Assembly: GCA_029288115.1 (NCBI GenBank)
Contig: JARFPV010000200.1
Location: 1 to 14,849, forward strand
Origin: Akkermansiaceae bacterium
GTDB taxonomy: Bacteria > Verrucomicrobiota > Verrucomicrobiia > Verrucomicrobiales > Akkermansiaceae
DNA length: 14,849 nt
Reading direction: 5' to 3'
Positions 13,090-14,849 of this stretch are shown in pieces. The position numbers and the translations under genes were made by a program. The notes under the pieces are model-generated. The model worked only from the letters and a program-made list of their open reading frames with translations, searched no databases and was not told where the DNA came from. Each line of letters opens with the position of its first letter. Positions within the stretch are counted from its first letter, which is position 1.

Positions 13090-13824
13090 TTACTCTTCAG
13101 GCCTGCCACCCCTGTATCTACGGTATTCACTGGGACTCATCCCCTTCGCTGTCTTAAACTGCTTGGTAAAATAACTGTGATCATAAAAACCTGTATCATG
13201 CGCGATAAGCGAAATCGGCTCCGAGCTGTCAATTAACAACCTCGCCGCAGCGTCCACTCGCACCTGATTGACATACTTCATCGGGGTGATCTTGAAATAT
13301 TTTCTGAAACTCCGCTCAAACTGGCTAACCGATAGCTGGCTCATCTCGGCCAGTTCACCTACAGTAATCACCTTGGCAAAGTTCTCACGGATAAACTCAA
13401 TCGCCTTCGCCAGGTTTTGATAGGGACCCATTAACGCCCCTGATTGATTGCAATCGCGCATCAGCCCAGCCAACCCCACCAACTCCCCCTGCTCATCAAA
13501 CAGGGGGAACTTGCTGGAAAGATACCAATTCATCACACCGCCAGCATCCGGCACCAACCAGATACGATTCGTGATCGGCCGCCTCTCACGAAATACCTCC
13601 TCGTCTTCCACACGGTAATGATCAGCTACCAAGGGATCAAAGTAGATGTAATCATCATTGCCGATAATCTCGGATTCCTCATCAATGCCCAATCGATCCA
13701 ACAAGGCCCGGTTGCACATGGTAAACTGATACTTCAAATCCTTCGCAAAAAAGTAAAGATCAGGGGTTTCCGCAAATAATTCCGACAGACACCGCCTTGA
13801 ATCAACTTGCTGAAGAAACCTCAT
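13090..13824 (-). CDS. PAS-domain AraC-family transcriptional regulator
   Basis: The product couples an N-terminal PAS-like sensor (about residues 15-125: LFAETPDLYFFAKDLKYQFTMCNRAL...GVMNWYLSSKFPLFDEQGELVGLAGLMRD) to a C-terminal AraC double helix-turn-helix (about 137-240). The first HTH includes VGELAEMSQLSVSQFERSFRKYFKITPMKYV. The second includes ISLIAHDTGFYDHSYFTKQFKTAKGMSPSEYRR. It is a cytoplasmic DNA-binding protein. An in-frame ATG lies at 13839, but I prefer 13824 (244 aa), because AAGGAT (13836-13831) is six bases upstream and a TATAAT-like -10 falls at 13849-13844, which would put the transcript start at the earlier ATG. It is divergent from the PSD1/cytochrome c gene by about 67 bp and is the likely regulator of that locus. 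The PAS ligand is unknown; in this lineage such regulators often accompany polysaccharide or organic-compound catabolism clusters. Confidence 0.9.
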   Translation of the reverse strand: MRFLQQVDSRRCLSELFAETPDLYFFAKDLKYQFTMCNRALLDRLGIDEESEIIGNDDYIYFDPLVADHYRVEDEEVFRERRPITNRIWLVPDAGGVMNWYLSSKFPLFDEQGELVGLAGLMRDCNQSGALMGPYQNLAKAIEFIRENFAKVITVGELAEMSQLSVSQFERSFRKYFKITPMKYVNQVRVDAAARLLIDSSEPISLIAHDTGFYDHSYFTKQFKTAKGMSPSEYRRYRGGRPEE

Positions 13825-13843
13825 ACTCAAATCCTTCATGCCG

Positions 13844-13849
13844 ATTATA
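13844..13849 (-). promoter_or_regulatory. Putative -10 (TATAAT) of the AraC-type regulator gene
   Basis: The minus strand reads TGGTATATAATCGGC here, containing TATAAT (13849-13844) and a TGG upstream that could act as an extended -10. There is no convincing -35. The predicted start near 13837 gives a short leader with the AAGGAT ribosome binding site for the ATG at 13824. Confidence 0.4.
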
Positions 13850-13867
13850 TACCATAAAAAAACAAGA

Positions 13868-13882
13868 GAATCCAGTAGATTC
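13868..13882. promoter_or_regulatory. Small inverted repeat in the divergent regulator/PSD1 spacer
   Basis: GAATC (13868-13872) and GATTC (13878-13882) form a 5-bp inverted repeat with a 5-base spacer. It lies ten bases before the first ATG of the PSD1 gene and upstream of the regulator's -10. It could be an operator, though AraC-family proteins more often bind direct repeats. Confidence 0.25.
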
Positions 13883-13891
13883 GCCTAAAAC

Positions 13892-14727
13892 ATGGCGTAT
13901 TATTCCCAAATGAACCTTACTGGTTATCTCAAATTCTACAATCTTCGCCTGCTGGTGCTTAGCGGTTCTGCGCTCTGCAATTCGGCACTCGCCGACAAGC
14001 TGGAATTCAATCGGGACATCCGACCCATCCTCTCGGAAAACTGCTTCCACTGCCACGGACCGGATGAGGAAACGCGCGAGGCCAAACTACGCCTGGATAC
14101 CCGGGAAGGTGCCCTCAAAAAAGACGCCATCGTCCCTGGAAAACCCGAGGACAGCGAGGTCATGTACCGCATCACCACGGATGATGAAGACGATCTCATG
14201 CCCCCACCGGAGCACCACCTCGAACTCACCAAGAAAGACATCGCAACCCTCGAACAATGGATTCGGGAAGGCGCCGAATACCAACAACACTGGTCATTCG
14301 AAAAACCCACAGCATCAGGGAATGAACAACTCAGGCACGCCATCGATACTGAAATCCAAAAACGCCTGACCAAGGAAAAACTCAAACCCTCCCCAGCCGC
14401 CACCCGCGAAACACTCATCCGTCGACTCTCACTCGATCTCCGGGGTCTCCCCCCGACACTCAAGGAAATCGATGCCTTCATCGCCGACAAGTCACCCAAC
14501 GCCTACGAAAAACTCGTCGACCAGATGCTCGCCTCGCCACAAACCGCAGAGCGACTTGCCCTCGACTGGCTCGACGTCGCCCGTTTCTCAGACACCAACG
14601 GCTACTCCATCGACGACCACCGCGACATGTGGGCATGGCGCGACTGGGTCATCCACGCGTTCATGAACAACAAACGCTACGACACCTTCCTCACCGAACA
14701 ACTCGCCGGCGACCTCATCCCCAATGC
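13892..14727 (+). CDS. PSD1 and planctomycete-type cytochrome c domain protein (3' end missing at contig end)
   Basis: About 279 residues are real; the rest of the gene lies beyond the contig. A signal peptide (NLRLLVLSGSALCNSALA) precedes a planctomycete cytochrome c-type domain: FNRDIRPILSENCFHCHGPD with heme-binding C51-x-x-C54-H55, then LRLDTREGALK, and LMPPP with M103 as probable axial ligand. From about 150 the DUF1549 (PSD1-type) domain starts: RETLIRRLSLDLRGLPPTLKEIDAF, YEKLVDQMLASPQTAERLALDWLDVARFSDTNGY and [34 protein letters not shown]. Full-length relatives are usually 700-1100 aa and end in a DUF1553 domain; none of that is present. They are exported and often neighbour DUF1501 proteins and sulfatases; biochemical role is unsettled. 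ATGs at 13892 and 13910 are both possible starts. In the given sequence the frame continues to 14776, but residues after DLIPNA are adapter. Confidence 0.92.

Positions 14728-14849
<122 letters not shown>

Noticed and set aside
13936..14499. 187-aa minus-strand frame opposite the PSD1 gene
   Set aside because: The product is a Ser/Arg-rich translation antisense to conserved cytochrome c and DUF1549 motifs, with no signal or family.

Overview
The window reads as a chromosomal segment from a Verrucomicrobiota bacterium, probably a marine Verrucomicrobiales lineage. This assignment is inferred from gene families: a long, insertion-containing IspG, a DUF6580-like membrane protein, a PSD1/planctomycete-type cytochrome c protein facing a PAS-AraC regulator, and general scarcity of Shine-Dalgarno sequences. 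No rRNA, tRNA or CRISPR array was seen. The last 122 bases (14728-14849) are not genomic. They are a Nextera transposase adapter, an index and poly-G read-through.

Layout from left to right. A short-chain dehydrogenase cut by the left edge (1-645, minus) follows the E2 gene pdhC (691-2097, minus). A Cys-rich lipoprotein gene (2229-2603, minus) comes next, then a divergent secreted protein with an internal duplication (2767-3981, plus). This last gene ends 5 bp from the tail of pdhB (3987-4970, minus). pdhA (5013-6086), a DUF6580-like membrane protein (6120-6707), ruvA (6779-7375) and an M14-type carboxypeptidase gene (7372-8148) continue on the minus strand. galE (8217-9215, plus) is divergent from that directon.

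A secreted protein of unknown function (9327-10286, minus) lies between two perfect 20-nt direct repeats. A structured spacer of about 0.3 kb leads to long-form ispG (10573-12375, plus) and a small three-repeat lipoprotein (12380-12697, plus). After that come a small DUF2103-like protein (12724-13008, minus), a PAS-AraC regulator (13090-13824, minus) and, divergent from it, the start of a PSD1/cytochrome c gene (13892-14727, plus) cut by the contig end.

Functionally, pdhA, pdhB and pdhC supply E1alpha, E1beta and E2 of pyruvate dehydrogenase, which makes acetyl-CoA; E3 is not in the window. The E1 genes are separated from E2 by two envelope-protein genes, one of them on the opposite strand. 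ruvA (recombination), galE (UDP-sugars) and ispG (isoprenoids) are core housekeeping genes. The regulator/PSD1 pair suggests a transcriptionally controlled catabolic locus continuing beyond the contig end.

The most unusual structure not explained by genes is a set of degenerate 7-bp tandem repeats in three separate intergenic spacers (4978-5005, 8181-8215, 10349-10383), together with the 20-nt direct repeats that bracket the unknown secreted gene. I do not see a convincing new defence or mobile system.
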